Source of the DNA: Coriaria nepalensis
Lineage: Eukaryota > Streptophyta > Magnoliopsida > Cucurbitales > Coriariaceae
Direction of reading: 5' to 3'
Length of the DNA stretch: 64,000 nt
Assembly (NCBI GenBank): GCA_027186245.1
Contig: CP114485.1
Location: forward strand, 11,312,001-11,376,000
In this document: positions 12,965 through 28,033 of the stretch, piece by piece
Layout: every line of letters begins with the position of its first letter
Numbering within the stretch: the stretch's first letter is position 1
Notes under the pieces: model-generated
Told to the model about the DNA's origin: nothing
The model's database searches: none
Seen by the model: only the letters and a program-made list of their open reading frames with translations
Position numbers and translations under genes: made by a program

Positions 12965-15900
12965 TTAACTCTTTCCCAGCTTCTCACCAGACCCACCCTC
13001 TGCGTGGCTACCTAGAGAATCACTGGCGTATGACCCATTCTGGTCACGGATCTGGATGTTCAAACTGCTGGAAGTGAAATCGTCTGGGGTTCTCTACAAA
13101 AATAGAAACATGCTCATACAAGCAGAGACTGTAAATGCATATCGATTAAGTTTATAATCAGATCTTATGAAAAAATTAATCATCAGACCTATGAATATAG
13201 GCATTGTTATACCTGATCACTGGATTCTTGACCTTCGGAATGAAAAAGAATAGGGCGGCATCGTTTATCTTCATTCATTAAGCTCGAATTCTGGAAATGG
13301 GTCACAAGAGCTGCCTTCCCTTGAATTCGAGCATATGCCAAGGAAGCAACTTTTTCACTATTAAACTTCTCCCATTTCTTCCCATTAAAAGCCTGCCAAA
13401 AAAAAAATTATGTCAAGAATCCTTCACCAAAAATTCCTTTTTGAATTAGTATTCTTTCCAATAAAGCAACACCATTATCAGCTGACAGGGTTTTCTCCAT
13501 CACTCAATTCATTATATGTAGAAAGAAACCCGAGGAATGAATCCAAATATCTCCATCACTCTATTCCTTATATGTAGAAATAAACCCGAGGAATAAATCC
13601 AAATATGATTAAAAGAAAATGAAAGAAAAGAACCTCATAAAATGCTGTGATGTGAGAAGGAGACAGCATGTTGATAAAAGCATAGCCAACATTGCATTTA
13701 TTCTGCACAGCCAAAAATAAAAGTCCATCAGCTTTATTTGTATACGAATTTTCCACAAACCAACTAGAAATATCAGTTTATTATCAAACGCTTCCAATGA
13801 AGTTACCTTAAAATCAATTGGCAAATAGAGAAAATCATAAGTACCCTTATGATTTTCATCAATTGCAGACAGCAGCATTTTTGAGGTGTATCTGCAGATA
13901 GACAATCATAAATATATAGTAATCAATAATACATGCAGAACCATTCAATCTAATAAAAGATAATTGAGGTCATTTCATACTTATTTGGGATATTCTTTAT
14001 CATTAAAGTCGTTCTAGTATCTTCCCCACTTTTAATCTTCTCCAAGTTAAGCTGAAACTGTTTCTTGCTGTCAATCTGGTTTGAATTATTTTCAACCCTT
14101 TTGCTTCTCCCGCGATCATTAAAACCATCCATGTTGTTCAGTAATGGTCCTAGATATAGGCCAGTGCCCAAAAACAGAGGGCTAATCCTTGGTGACATCA
14201 TTCGATAATTTGAAGACCCATTTTCCAACATTTTACCGGGTATATTAACGCCACTATTTAGAATGAAATTTTTTCCATCATTTGCTCCAAATCCTATGCC
14301 TCCATATGAAACGGGACCCATCCGTGAAGTATCTAATGATTCCGGAAAAAACCCAAATTGGCTCTCGAAAGGAATACCGGATGGAGCAGACCCCACATGA
14401 TGATGGTGTGGCTGTGATGAGCTAAAGAAAGAAGTATGCCAGCCCGAGTATGGAAAGGCATGACCTTTTCCATTTGAGGTTAATGGATGGCCCACAGAAG
14501 GCCTAGACCAAGTTGAAGAGCTATTGGACTCTGGGTATGGATTAGGGCTTCCCCAAAGAAATTGTGCCCCAGATAGGGTCTCTACACTGGATCCACTTGA
14601 AGTTGGATTTCCGAAAGAGGACGTAGTTCCATGGTACTGGCTAAGCTTAGGCTCAACAGGAACTGAATGTGACTGTTGAAAGTTAACCATATTTACAGAA
14701 TCAAAGTTACCTTTTCCATGGTCCTTCCCAATAGGTGCAATTTTCGGAGAGTTTGATAGCTGAGGATGAAGAATTGAAGCTAACCCGGGCATATGGTTAC
14801 TAGCCGTTGGGCTCAAGGTTGAGAAACCAGGGGATTTACCCATACTTTGGATAGGACTATGTTCAATAGGACTATTGAACCAATAACCTGTCATGGATAT
14901 CACATTGAAGTGAAAATTTGTAATAAGAAAGGAAAAAGATAAATAAATGATTAAAAACCAAAGATTGGACAATGCGTCTCCAAGGTTAAGGCTTTACCTG
15001 GAGGAGAATTTGTTATTGGAGAACCTACATGATGACGGAGAGTCCTTGTATCGTCTAGTTCGTGGTCTTGATTCATTTGCAGCATCATGCTAGAAAGAAC
15101 AAGTTATAATCAATCAATATTTCGAGAGAGTCGGATATGATACCAATTTAATTAAGGGAACGTATTTACTATAATTCAATCATAGCACAAACACATCTCC
15201 CATCGGTAGATTAGTTCTCATATAACAGACACAACTCCCATTGCTAGATTAGTTCTCACTGTCTGTAATTACTTAAGTATATGTGAACCGTTCAGTCCCA
15301 AAAGTACATGTGCAATTCAGATTATATTCCATGGAAGCTCATAGCCTCGTACTAATAAGCAAAAATTCTTAAGCAAAGAAAAAGCTGTTACGGAAACTTC
15401 TTTTAATAAGAAAACACCCCTGATTAATGACGGGATCTAAATTGGTAACAAACAATAAATAGACAAATATAAAAGCAGAGTATGGTGATATACGCACTTT
15501 CGACGGACCCCACCAGGACGACTAGGTTCAAGCTTTATACGCTTGCCAGCAATGTCCATTTTGTTCAATGCCTTGAGTGCTGCTTCTGCAGCTCTCACAT
15601 CATAAAACTCGATAAACTTATGATGCCTCTTCTGTGGAGTTTCCCTTATCTGCTTTTTAACAAAGGATACCAAATTTCAAACCTCGCCCTGATCTAACTC
15701 AGAGAGAAAAAATTGAGGAAAAAAAGAAAAGGTTTCCAAAGAGGCAAACAAAGTTATCACCTCTTTGACCTCGCCATAAGCCCCAAAAATTTGACGGAGA
15801 TCTTCATTTGAAACTGATGGGTCTAAGTTAAATATTACCAAAGTTCCTTGATTCATATCTTTATCTGATGGATTGTCCTGTTACAGTAAAAAAGAAAGCA

Positions 15901-16901
15901 AACACATTATATGAGCTTCAGAATTCACATTAACAATAGTGAAAGGGGAAAATTTATTGGGAATAGAAAATCTGTTTAGACCTTGGGAATTGAGAAGTGA
16001 ATGTCAAGTTTCCTCCGCCGCAGTGGCTTGTTTTGCAAAGCACGCATAGCAGTTCGAGCAGAACGAATATCATAATATGATATCATTACAAATCCCCTAT
16101 GTTTGCATGCAGTGTACAAAGTTCTAATGTCACCATATTGCTGTAGAAAGAGAGAGAAAGAGAAATAATAATAACATTAGAAATTAATATAAAATGACAT
16201 ATGATGTGACTTTTCTTATCTGAAAAAAGTTAACATCAACTTTGAAGTACCTCAAATAGAGCTTTCAACTCCGAATCCTCCACATTACTGTTAATGTTCC
16301 TCACAAACAGAGTTCTAGAAGGATGCTCACCATATGGATGTTCTCCAGCAACAGCTCCCACACCATTTGGAGGAGCAACTTGGGGTATCATATTTCCAAA
16401 AATACCCTCAGATAAATTTAACCGAGCAACACCCATGTTAAGTATATGTTGAGGATCGGATTCCAACTCCATGCCACCTCCACTGCTAAAAATATCATCT
16501 TCTAAGTCCTCTAATGAGCTGGGCAAACCACTCAGATCGAAATCATCCATTATATTTATGCCATCTAAGAGTTCCCCCTCATCATCGGGTAATAAGCAAC
16601 CTATTGCATGAGTTTCAACATCTTCAAGTGCAAGGTTTTCCTCATCATCTTGATGAGGTTTCGTAAATCCGGATGAGGTGTCATCAATGGATCGAAAACT
16701 ATCTTCTTTTTCGCTCAAGTTCACTGAATGTTGGCAAAAGCATGTTAGAATCCCTTTTGAATAATAATCATGTTATAGATTTTTAGACATAAGGGAGCAC
16801 TTACACTTCAGATAGGAAAGAACCGGTAATGAGCTTGAGAAGAGGGTGGTCCCAGGAAAGTTCTGCCATGCACCATGTCCAGGTTCTTTGGGATTATTCA
16901 T
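12965..16901 (-). CDS. ML5: MEI2-like RNA-binding protein (ML3/ML5 clade)
   Basis: Eleven coding exons: 16901-16805, 16723-16251, 16140-15982, 15877-15761, 15649-15498, 15089-14998, 14887-13981, 13891-13807, 13702-13634, 13392-13213 and 13093-12965. The total is 2460 nt (819 aa). The protein has three RRMs, as MEI2-like proteins do. RRM1 is at ~169-240 (RTLFVRNINSNVED), RRM2 at ~254-330 (GTLVIFNLDPSVSNEDLRQI), and the diagnostic C-terminal RRM3 at ~654-750 (TRTTLMIKNIPNKYTSK, then GYAFINM). The N-terminus carries the KEPG..AW and LFSSSLPVL motifs typical of plant members. The start is the only ATG after an in-frame TGA. Plant MEI2-like proteins act in meiosis and meristem activity through RNA binding; the exact paralogue (ML3 or ML5) is inferred from similarity and gene neighbours. 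The 5' leader is probably spliced. Confidence 0.93.
13495..13606. repeat. 56-bp tandem duplication in MEI2-like intron 9
   Basis: Two adjacent 56-bp units, 13495-13550 and 13551-13606, differ at only a few bases. They lie in the intron between the ninth and tenth coding exons (13393-13633) and do not touch the splice sites. The high identity points to a recent local duplication. Confidence 0.85.
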
Positions 16902-18523
16902 GTAGGGAATATTATTCAGACGCACCAGAAATAAGTGTCGGGTTTTTCGATAGGTAGTCAGACCTCAATCTTGTGCTATGTAATAAAATATCATGTTGGA
17001 AAACTACTTCCTTGAGTCACCTTTCCACCTGGAAAACTATAATTAAGGATATTTACTATTGTGTAAAGACAATTGGTTGAACAAAAAATGCTGTGAGCCG
17101 AAAAAATTATGAAAATGATTAATAATTCCATATGTTTTTGTGCGGAAAAGGCAAGACCAACTCATGAGACTGTAAACATGTGCACAATGCATTGTTATGT
17201 GGAATACATGAACAAGCTCACAAATTGTTTGCATGAGATCTAATAAAATATGAGTCATACTATGCAGAATATAATGGAAAAATTGTCAAATATATATCAT
17301 TGTCTTCTTAGTGTATGCTGCCAACTGCCAAGTATATATACCAGCACTTTGCTGGTCATAAGATTCAAATGCTCAATGTCGTAGTCTTAAATATCAAGGA
17401 AATCATAATTTTAGATACCATCTTAAACAAGCAAGAAAATTTGAAGTAAAAGAGAAGAAAATATTCATTAAAACTTAATCAAGCTAAAACACCAAAAAAT
17501 GAATCTTTGCGTCCAGCACTAAGCCAATAATAGAAAAAATGTTAGAACATCTTTCTTCTAAAAAGCTCAAACACATGTATCTCGTAAAAAAGTCAAACCT
17601 TACAAACTTACACTTCTACCTGCGTTTTTGTGCAGTTATAGTATCCTGATTTGGTCAGAGTTTTAACAACAGCTCTAAATCCATGCCTATTTCCAGACTA
17701 CCAAATGATGATCAAAGCTGAAATTGACAAACCAAAATGATTATGAAGTACAACAAGCTGAGTTTTCAAACACTTGGACCAGAAAGTAGGTAGAATTAAA
17801 CTTGTAATTTTTTCCATAATCCACACAACAGCGGACATAAGAACACCTTGAGATTAAAGAAGTAAGCACTAGTAAAAAGATAAAGAATTATGGGGGAAAA
17901 AAAATCAGAAGCTGACAATATGTATATTATATAAAAATCAACTCAAGTAAAGTAAAGAAAAGTACAAAAAATAATCCAAAATAGAACTGAGTATGCTCCC
18001 AACTTCAAGTATAACCAAACCCCTCAAAATCCTCATTGGTTAAAAGGGAGAAGAAATCAAAGTGAAGACGAAGAAACTAGCACTCGAAACCCATCGATTC
18101 CTCATCCTTTTAACTCTATATTTGCTTCGCACACAAAATTGGCAAGCTTCAGAAGCAAATTAGATCAAATTTGGAAACAATTTCGAGAAAGATGAAATTC
18201 GCGAGAAATTACCAGAAAACAGAGTTACAAAACTGATTGAGCCCTAGAACAGCCTATCAGCGGAGATAGATTGTAGAGAAATCCCACTCGCGAGCAATTA
18301 GAAATCCAATTCGGATTCTAGAGGAGAGAATCTCCGAAACAATCGCAGGGAAAGAAGAGAAAATCGCAGCGACTGAAAGACGACAATACTCTATTTGTAC
18401 TACTTCTGGTGCTTCCGTTCTCTCTCATAAACCAAATATCGGATTTTTTTTTTTTTGTGAGAGAGAGAAGGATGATAATGATTGCGCGATAGAGAGTGAA
18501 AAAAGTAGCAGAGAATGATTGAT

Positions 18524-18554
<31 letters not shown>

Positions 18555-18560
18555 GGGGTG
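16902..18560 (-). promoter_or_regulatory. 5' leader (probably spliced) and promoter of MEI2-like gene
   Basis: About 1.5 kb separates the ATG at 16901 from a GA/CT-rich stretch that looks like the transcription start zone (18100-18560). It includes (GA)n at 18524-18549 and a T-run near 18440. Leader introns are usual in plant MEI2-like genes, so most of 16902-18200 is probably a 5' UTR intron. One possible donor is the GGTAATTTC on the gene strand near 18210. No other ORF of note is present. Confidence 0.4.
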
Positions 18561-18792
18561 TGAATTGGGAAGAAGATGATGGAAGGTTGTGGCGATGGTG
18601 GTGGGGATTTAACAGTATTTAAATTAATTGTTATGGGTAAAATGTATAATTAAGGATTAAATCTGGGGATTTACCAAAACATCTTAATACGTTTTACTTG
18701 GATATTCTCTTCTTATCCAGATCTTTATATACTGTATGTATTTCATCCTTCCATTATTAGCGTTTGAAAGTAAAAAAAGAGTACTATTTATC

Positions 18793-18794
18793 TT

Positions 18795-18841
<47 letters not shown>

Positions 18842-18845
18842 TTTT
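18793..18845. repeat. (TTTA)n microsatellite
   Basis: About thirteen units of TTTA run almost without interruption upstream of the MEI2-like promoter. Confidence 0.9.
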
Positions 18846-18849
18846 TGTC

Positions 18850-21800
18850 TTTTTCTTCGAAGTGGCAAAGAAGATTACTTGGTTGACTTACTCACGCAAT
18901 TAGTGAACGTTCGCTTTAAAAAAAAATTACATAAAAATTGAAAAAAAAAAAATAGTTAAAATTTTAAGTAATTTCTGAATCGGATTTAAATTACCGTGAA
19001 AATTAAAAAAAAAAAATCATATATTAAATTGGTCCATAACTTTTAAAGATCAGATTTATCTAAAAATTTTGATAATAAATACTTAATTTAAATATGTCCC
19101 ATCGTTTAATTTGCTTAATATATTATTATATATTATTTTTTAAAATATTATTTTTATCAATTCTATTTATTTTCATTCTCACTCGTCACCGAAAGAAAAA
19201 TGCTACCAAATATATCATATTATTAAAATATTAGAAAAAGAAAAAAAAAAAAGTCATTGGCCTCATTATAATCTCGTCTTCTTATTCACAATAGATATAG
19301 AATCTTATGACAAGTCCAAATTTTGACAATCACAATTAACTAAATTAGGTTCTTGTCCTCTATTTGATCATAATGACGACGCCCTCTTATCTTTAATATA
19401 ATGTTCAAATATTTTGTAGGGTTCATAAATGCACATGATTAACCTCATTTTTGTGCTGACAGTCTTATTCAATTATGTGTACACTTTATAAGACTTTGAA
19501 ATTTGGGGCTGTAATTTACAGATCATTTGTTGCCCGGTCAACAATACTTTGATTTTGGGAATGATGATGTAATGAATAATGTTGGATACTATAAAGCATA
19601 TAAAAATGTTAGATTTGTATGCATATTATAATGTTGTTGTTTTAGAATTACTCGTGTTACTTTCTCTTTGTCTTTTGGATTGAAATTATAATTGATCTTT
19701 TCCACGTAATATTTACCTTTTTTTTTTTTTATAATTTAAATATATTTAAAAATATTTAGATAAGTATATGTAGAGATATTCGACAAAGAAGGCCGTTTGG
19801 GCTTGTAATTATGTGTCAGTGTCGTAAATCACGTTTTTTGGGTATTTGAAACATGAAAGTTGAGATGCATTTTTATGATTTTTTGGGTTTTTGGAGCTCA
19901 AATTTTAGAATCCCATTATGTTTACTCGATTCCAACGTTAATGTCAGACTGCCCTATCTCACACTTCTTCAAACGCACAGATCACACTTCTTCTTCAAAT
20001 GCACAGACCTCGTTTCTTCTTCTCCCCTCTACCGTCCCTTCTCACACTTCTTCTTCTTCAAACCTGTCTGACCTCAAAGCTACAAGGTCTTTTTGCTCCC
20101 ACAAGGTCCGAGATCGAGCAGAGATTTTTGCTTCGAAATCCTAAATATGAGGCTCTTTATCATTTTTGTTGAAGCTCCATTTCTTGAAGGTCCAAGATCC
20201 AACCTCTGTTACAATAGTAGCCATGAATCCCATGGTTAACCTACTATGTTCGACCATTATCATGTAATGTGTGTTTCTTTCTTTGATTCAAATATTTTAT
20301 TTCCACATGCCATAGCTTATATTGGATGTTATCATACGTTAGGTAACAAGTTGAAAATTAGACAATGTCCCATGCATGTTTAATAATACAAAATAGCCAA
20401 CGTATATATTATGAATAATACCCAACCTTATATTTGGTTTTTAATGCCAGAGCTAATATTAGACGTGCATGAGGTTACGTTACATGCCTGATATGTCAGA
20501 TAGCCAACGTTTCATGCATACATGATAAATATTACACGTTAAACATTATCAAAACAAGGAAATCGGTGGAAATAAGGCTATAAGTTCAATATTGATTGAT
20601 ACACATCACATCTTCACGTCTTGCACGCATGCATCCTACTTATGCTTGGTCTTTTTTTGGCTTGACTAGCTTCTCCTTAATTTGTTCAAAGGCCCGCTTA
20701 GGTCCCAGGTATCGTAACTGAACAGCTTTCGATATATATATATATATATATAATTTTATTACTTCCATTATGTTTGTCATTTATTTATATACCTACATTT
20801 CCTAACGATCAAGAAACCATAGTTGATAGTGGATGGTATGTCATAGATGAAAAAGTGTCATTAACTTGACCCTTGTTGTTGCACTCTCATTTACATATAT
20901 ATATATATGGAAAATACAAAGTACATATAGGGACCACGTGAAAACATAAAATGAGACTAATAAAAAATAAAATAATAGGCACATGAATCAAAAGTACACA
21001 AAAAAGGAAATGAAAATGAAGTTCGACCAAAAGTTTCAAAGCAAATGTATATATTAATCATGTAAGGAAGGACTCAGTGCCAACATGTACAGAGACTTCT
21101 TGTCAATAATACACATACTAATCATGAAAGTAAGGACTAAACTAACAAATTGGGTTGTAATATTTGTCCTCGTATTGTCTCTTTTCAGCGACGCTCAAGA
21201 CCGAACAGATCGCAAATGACTGTGGTTGGATGTTGGTTCGAAGCGTGTCGGGACGCAATTGATAGGTGTTATAGTAAGTTGTACCAAAGTCGTTAACATA
21301 AACTGTTAACAGTAGTTGGTTGAAAGATTGAAAATAATAATAATAAACTATCCTAGTTATGTTATTATGCTCATTTCATGATATGGTATAGCTAATGGTG
21401 GGTTTGTAAAAAAGTTAGTTACGATAGTATGACCGTTAATTATCAGACTATGTTGTTTTCCGAGTCCGATCAGTGTTTTCATTGCATTTTCATACGATAC
21501 CTAACATCAAATATCATTACAATATAAAAAAAAAAACATCCAACATCATTACTAGGTTACAAAAATATCCAGCATCATTAGCAGGTTACCCTTTAATGAA
21601 ACCGAACGAACACTTTTCTGCATACAGTTTGATGTCATAAGTCACATTCAAAATATGTTACAATAACCATTATTTACTTATTACACAGATGCCATAGAAA
21701 GTGATCCAAGGCAGTGAAAGAAAATTACATTCAAAATTGGCATGAACTGTTCTGAAATGATAGATAATCGAATAAAGATAATAAAAAAAAGAACCAACAA

Positions 21801-22590
21801 TACTCCTTGAACGAATCTCGGTTGAAGTCAACCACCGCTCATCCTCACTATCGTCAGATATATAACCATCACACTGTGATGATCTCACATGCCGCACCCA
21901 TTTCTTCCATGCAATTGAATTGATTCGAACCCCACCATTTTTTTTATATGTTCAAACACCTACAAAGGGACAGCCAATGTATAGTCAATATTTACAGAAA
22001 TGAATGGAAGCCGGTCGAAGATAGAAGTTGTTTGGAAATTAAGCCGACATTACAAAATGAACAAACAAGAAGATGAAGCCAACATCAGGAAATCAAAATA
22101 ATCGTAATTGGGCGTGGAAATGAAATTATGGAAACAAACTGACGAAAATCATGAAAGGGTGAATCATGTGAGTTGTAATTTACATGGGTCAAAAGACTCA
22201 ACTTTCAAACCTAATTAAGGTAACTTACAGCACAAGGAACCATTTTTTTATTTTTTATTTATTTTATATTTCCCACTTGCTGCGAAGAACCTATGTTTGT
22301 TTATTAGTTATGTATGTATGTATGTATGTATGTATCTCATATTTCTTATTCTCCTTTATCTCTTAATTATTTGGAGCATGAAAGAGATTAGCTTCCGGAA
22401 AGGGGACAAGTTACCGAAATGAATAATAAAGATTTACGAGTTGGATACTTTGATTTTTTCTTCTTATAAAAAATTATCCAATGTCTTATTTATTTGTGGC
22501 CATACTCGAAGGTGAAAAGACAATATTGACCGATCACATATTCATTATGTTGTCAAACCCTCTTATTCATTATGTTCAGATCCAATGGAA
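18850..22590. other. Intergenic, no intact gene seen
   Basis: AT-rich spacer between two divergently transcribed genes. It has a (TA)n run at 20732-20752 and a (GTAT)n run at 22309-22335. Diverged short repeats lie near 20308-20350 and 20447-20490, and an ATAGCCAACGT word appears twice near 20395 and 20502. A short minus-strand acidic segment at 21897-21800 (SSQCDGYISDDSEDERWL) looks exon-like, but I do not recognise it and it has no partner exons. Nothing else is supported. Confidence 0.4.
22309..22335. repeat. (GTAT)n microsatellite
   Basis: About six to seven tandem GTAT tetramers, nearly perfect, in the spacer upstream of the eL32 promoter. Confidence 0.85.
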
Positions 22591-22594
22591 GTAG

Positions 22595-22830
22595 TAGCCC
22601 AACCTGGCCCGTATGCTAGGCCCAAAACAGTTACCAATGTTAACAGCCCAAATGTAACTAAACATAGCCCAAATGTTAATTTAACCCGAATTAGAAACCC
22701 TAGGAGCTTTCTCTATCCCTTATTTTAAAGGCGCCGTTTCTCTTTTCATTTTTTATTTTATTTAAATATTTAATATATCCCAAAAAAAAATCATATAAAC
22801 GCATTATTGAATCCCTATTTATATGTAGAG
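22595..22830 (+). promoter_or_regulatory. RPL32 promoter: four site II motifs, a telo-box and TATA-like box
   Basis: Four TGGGCC/T (site II) elements are seen on the reverse strand: AGCCCA at 22596-22601, GGCCCA at 22619-22624, AGCCCA at 22645-22650 and AGCCCA at 22666-22671. A telo-box AAACCCTA follows at 22695-22702, and a TATA-like TTTATAT near 22818. Site II plus telo-box is the known arrangement of plant ribosomal protein promoters, bound by TCP factors and telo-box binding proteins and linked to expression in dividing cells. It sits 300-400 bp ahead of the RPL32 start codon. Confidence 0.75.
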
Positions 22831-23003
22831 CTAAACACTTTCTTCTTGCTCCGCCGCGAAGTGACAATAAGCCCTAATTCCTTCTCTCTTCATTTTCTTC
22901 TGCAAATTATTTGGCTATTATGGCGTTGTATCTTTACTTTCTCGATTCTTAAATCTAACAAAACATAGTCTTCCTCCCTGTATTTTTAAGGAGGTGAGCA
23001 AAA

Positions 23004-24773
<1,770 letters not shown>

Positions 24774-25520
24774 GCTCAATTTTATTTTTTTATATGAAAA
24801 TTCAATTTGATAAACTAAAAAAAATTCAAGATAATTATTTTCGTAAAATGTTGAATTATTTTTTATTTTTTATTTCCAACAAAAATCCTATTCAATGTTT
24901 GAATCAGATTTTTTTTTCCTAATTTTTTGCTAATAATAACTTGTCACGTTTATTAGTGAATCTAAGTGGCAAAAAAAGTTGCACTTTTCTAGTACAGTAC
25001 CGAGTCAACCTAAATAAAACTCATGAAAAACCACACGATTTCCGGCAAGTATGAAAAAACCAAACACAGTTCGGAAAGCAATTACGAACATCTTGGCTCA
25101 GGATCATCAGAAATCAATGCAGATAAAAGAGGCGCGTTGGAGACTCATCAATATCAAGCATGAAGAAGACGAAGTTAGTAGAAATGGAAGAAGCCAAAGC
25201 AAGAACAATGGAGACCATCTCGTTCTTAAAGCGAGTTTTGAGAAAACTCCATCCACTTACATCACATACGTATGAGCGGGCCTCGCAACGCAAGAGATTG
25301 AAATCAAGACAGACGAAAGTGTGGGTTATTACCCGAGGCCGGTCGATTTTACATGTATGATCAAAAGATTATTTATTATACAGGATTTTTAATTAAATAG
25401 GATGCAAGTGATCATTTAGAATTTTGAATTAAAATAAAAAAAAAAAATTATAATAAAATAAGGAGAATATATAGTATCATTATAATTAAAATTATATTCA
25501 TGTTATCTCACTCGTTATGA
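24774..25520. other. 3' flank of RPL32 and spacer with an unrecognised coding-like patch
   Basis: After the RPL32 stop the sequence is T-rich 3' UTR. At about 25040-25350 two overlapping plus-strand frames give basic peptides (for example AKARTMETISFLKRVLRKLH). These look like one protein split by a frame change, but I do not recognise it. The remainder is AT-rich. Confidence 0.3.
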
Positions 25521-25539
25521 AAGATTGACTAATATTCAA

Positions 25540-26660
25540 AAAACGTAAAACATATCATACGTATGTAGAAAGCTCTGAAAGCCTAATCCATGTCTGTTTG
25601 GTGCTATCTTTGAGTACTTGAACCTAGTCTTCATGTCCCCAATTGTATCCTCATAATCCAACTTATAGTATTCCTCCATCGTTGCTTCTTTAGCTTTCTC
25701 ATAAATAGCTACTTTATGCTTCCTCTTCTTCTTACCCTTCTCACCCACTCCTTCGTCTTCTTTTTCTTCTTCTAGTTTCTCATTATTATCCTCTTTATGC
25801 TTTTAGCTCCTTTCTCGAGCTACCAAACTCCTCAGATTCACTACCAAACTCTCACCATCTTCAGATTCACTACCAAACTCTCAGTCAATATTCACCTTTT
25901 CATAGTATTTCATCACCAAAAGCTTTCTCCATCATCTTATCATACTCCTTGGGATCGAACTCTTCATCCAAATCCTTTGCATCCAACAAACAAACCTCTT
26001 CCTCCGCAATCCCTGCTGTCTCCCTAATCCTCTTAAGTTTTTCCTTCACTTCCTTCTTCTTTAAATTCTTTAAATGCTTCAACTCCTCCTCCGTCTCCAG
26101 TCTTGCAATCTCCATTCTCTCTTCCTTCTACTTCCCCTGCTCCTTCCTAGAATTCTTCATCTCCCTCACTGGCCCTTTCATAGTCCTTCTATGCCCTAAA
26201 ACCTCTCCCCTGCATTCTCCTGAAACCTATATTCATACTCCTCCTGTTTCTCGATCTCAGCTTCATCCTCTGATATCATCTTCAACTCATCCTCATCAAT
26301 TCTCCAGTCCTTACCCTTATCTCTAGCTAACCACAACTTGTTCATAAAATACTCCTTCAAAAACTTTGAGTTCTCATCCAATTGTCCATCATCACCACCA
26401 AAGTACTCATCCAATTTCCTTTCATAATCACCATTTTCGTTTTCTTGCTTTTCTCCACCACTTCTCTCCTTTACTTTAAATAGACCGCCCCCTTCATCAT
26501 CCCCATCCGCACCCGATTTTTTTCTGCATTTTCTGCCTCTATGAAAGCCTTTCAAATTTCCTCTTTCTCTTGATCGTAACTCATAACATTTGGAGCCTCC
26601 TTATCTGTAAACTCTGGACCCTCAATCAAATGTTTTTCCATCACATTCTTCAAATACAAC
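25540..26660 (-). pseudogene. KRI1-like (ribosome biogenesis factor) pseudogene
   Basis: Minus-strand reading recovers collinear blocks of the KRI1 protein family. They are HLIEGPEFTDKEAP (near 26630-26590), KLDEYFGGDDGQLDEN and KFLKEYFMNKLW (26430-26330), EEELKHLKNLKKKEVKEKL with GIAEEEVCLLDAKDLDEEF (26100-25950), and EYYKLDYEDTIGDMKTRFKY (25680-25610). KRI1 is a nucleolar factor needed for 40S subunit assembly. The copy is broken: a frame change near 26220, a TAG in place of a lysine codon near 26130, further breaks near 25890, and loss of the true C-terminus after PNRHGL. No intron gap is seen between blocks, which would fit a retrocopy, but I do not know the intron positions of the parent. 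Confidence 0.75.
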
Positions 26661-28033
26661 TATAAAATTAAGAAGAAAATTATAAAACGGACCTACCTCG
26701 ATTATAGAACTCAAATTTCTCAATTGGTTAGTAGTTGAGAATCAAGAACCAGAGGTTACCACCCAGAATTTCAGATGTGAATCTAGGGCTGACGCAATTT
26801 TGCAGAGTAATTTGAGGAGTAGAGGGAGATAAAAAAAAAAAAAAAAAAAAAAAAAAGGGGGGTGGGAGGGTTGGGTTGGGTCAAATTTTCTAGTGGGTCA
26901 GGAGGCTGGGCTGGATTTTAGGTGTGGCCCAGAAAAAAAAAAGGAAAGGATTGGGTTGTGTTCCAATTTTTAATTGGGCCTCTTTGACTCGAGGATAGGG
27001 GTGTACTTGAACCCAGTCGAGCCGAATATTACTATGCTTGAGCTCAGCTCGATTAACGGGCTCGAGCTCGTGTATGCTTTGAAACTCAAGATTGAACTTG
27101 AAATATTTGGTAAAAAAAAAAACAAGATAGTGAAATAGATTGAAAAAAATAATAATAAAATAATATAGAAATAAAATTAGAAAAAAAAAATAATAATAAT
27201 GGTGAAATAATAATTAATAATTTTTTTTTTTAATAATGTAACATATTTTTAAAACACATCACATCAATTTTTATGATTTTTACTCAAATTCTTTAAAATC
27301 ATAATTAATTTGAACTTTTAACTAAAGGGATATAAATACTCATAAAAATTGTGTTTGTTCACCTACCACGTGCGTCGCACAAGCATTGTAGCATCTCTAA
27401 TCAAAATTTGAAGCCGCTTTTCAGGGTTGTAAAGAGTATAGTATGGTTGCTTCCGGTACCTTTCAAATGCTTAATGCCCTTTGTAAAATTTTAATTTTCA
27501 TTACATGTTTTTATCACTATATTTGGACCAGAATGAACTTAACTCCAAGATGCAATTAGATGAAGCTTTTGGTTAATTAAACTGCTCGAATACGAGATTT
27601 CTAATCTAAGATTAAATATTAGCGAACCGAACTAACATTACTTCTATTATACAGCCTATAAAAGAGTCGAGAGTTGAAGCGAATTCTATATATCTCCCCT
27701 CTCGTATGGATGAGATATACATCCAACGTAGGAGATAGTTTCTCACTTCAAAAGAGTAAAGACATTGTGCAAGGTCAATTACTGACAAACGTGATAGCTA
27801 ATGGATGAGATGTAACATACCAAACTAGCATAAGGTAAAAAAAAAAAGAGTATTGATAATAAAAGGAAGTATGTAAATTTCCAGGTCAAAACTCACTGCC
27901 CTGCCCTCACCGGTGCAAACCTTTCGCGAAATACAAGAACAAACTGCCTTGTAACATCACTACATGAAAATAACTACCGAGAAAAGTATCGCGAAAAACC
28001 AAAATACACTTTGAATGCTACAAATTTTTTTTT
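26661..28033. other. Spacer with low-complexity repeats
   Basis: Holds a 26-A run (26831-26856), a G/T-rich patch, and a GGCTCGAGCTCG-type patch at about 27000-27090 of the sort often seen in short plant transposable elements. AT-rich sequence follows. No gene is supported. The region just below 28034 is probably the 3' UTR of the next minus-strand gene. Confidence 0.35.

Noticed and set aside
16236..16724. MEI2-like start at the ATG at 16724
   Set aside because: That ATG is formed across the intron acceptor; the spliced reading joins to an upstream exon at 16901-16805 with the conserved KEPG and LFSSSLPVL motifs.
25797..26326. Plus-strand Ser/Phe/Pro-rich ORFs
   Set aside because: Antisense shadows of the acidic, lysine-rich KRI1 pseudogene.
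26831..26856. 26-A run taken as the poly(A) tail of the KRI1 copy
   Set aside because: The pseudogene is on the minus strand, so a tail would appear as T on this strand at lower coordinates; the run is on the 5' side.
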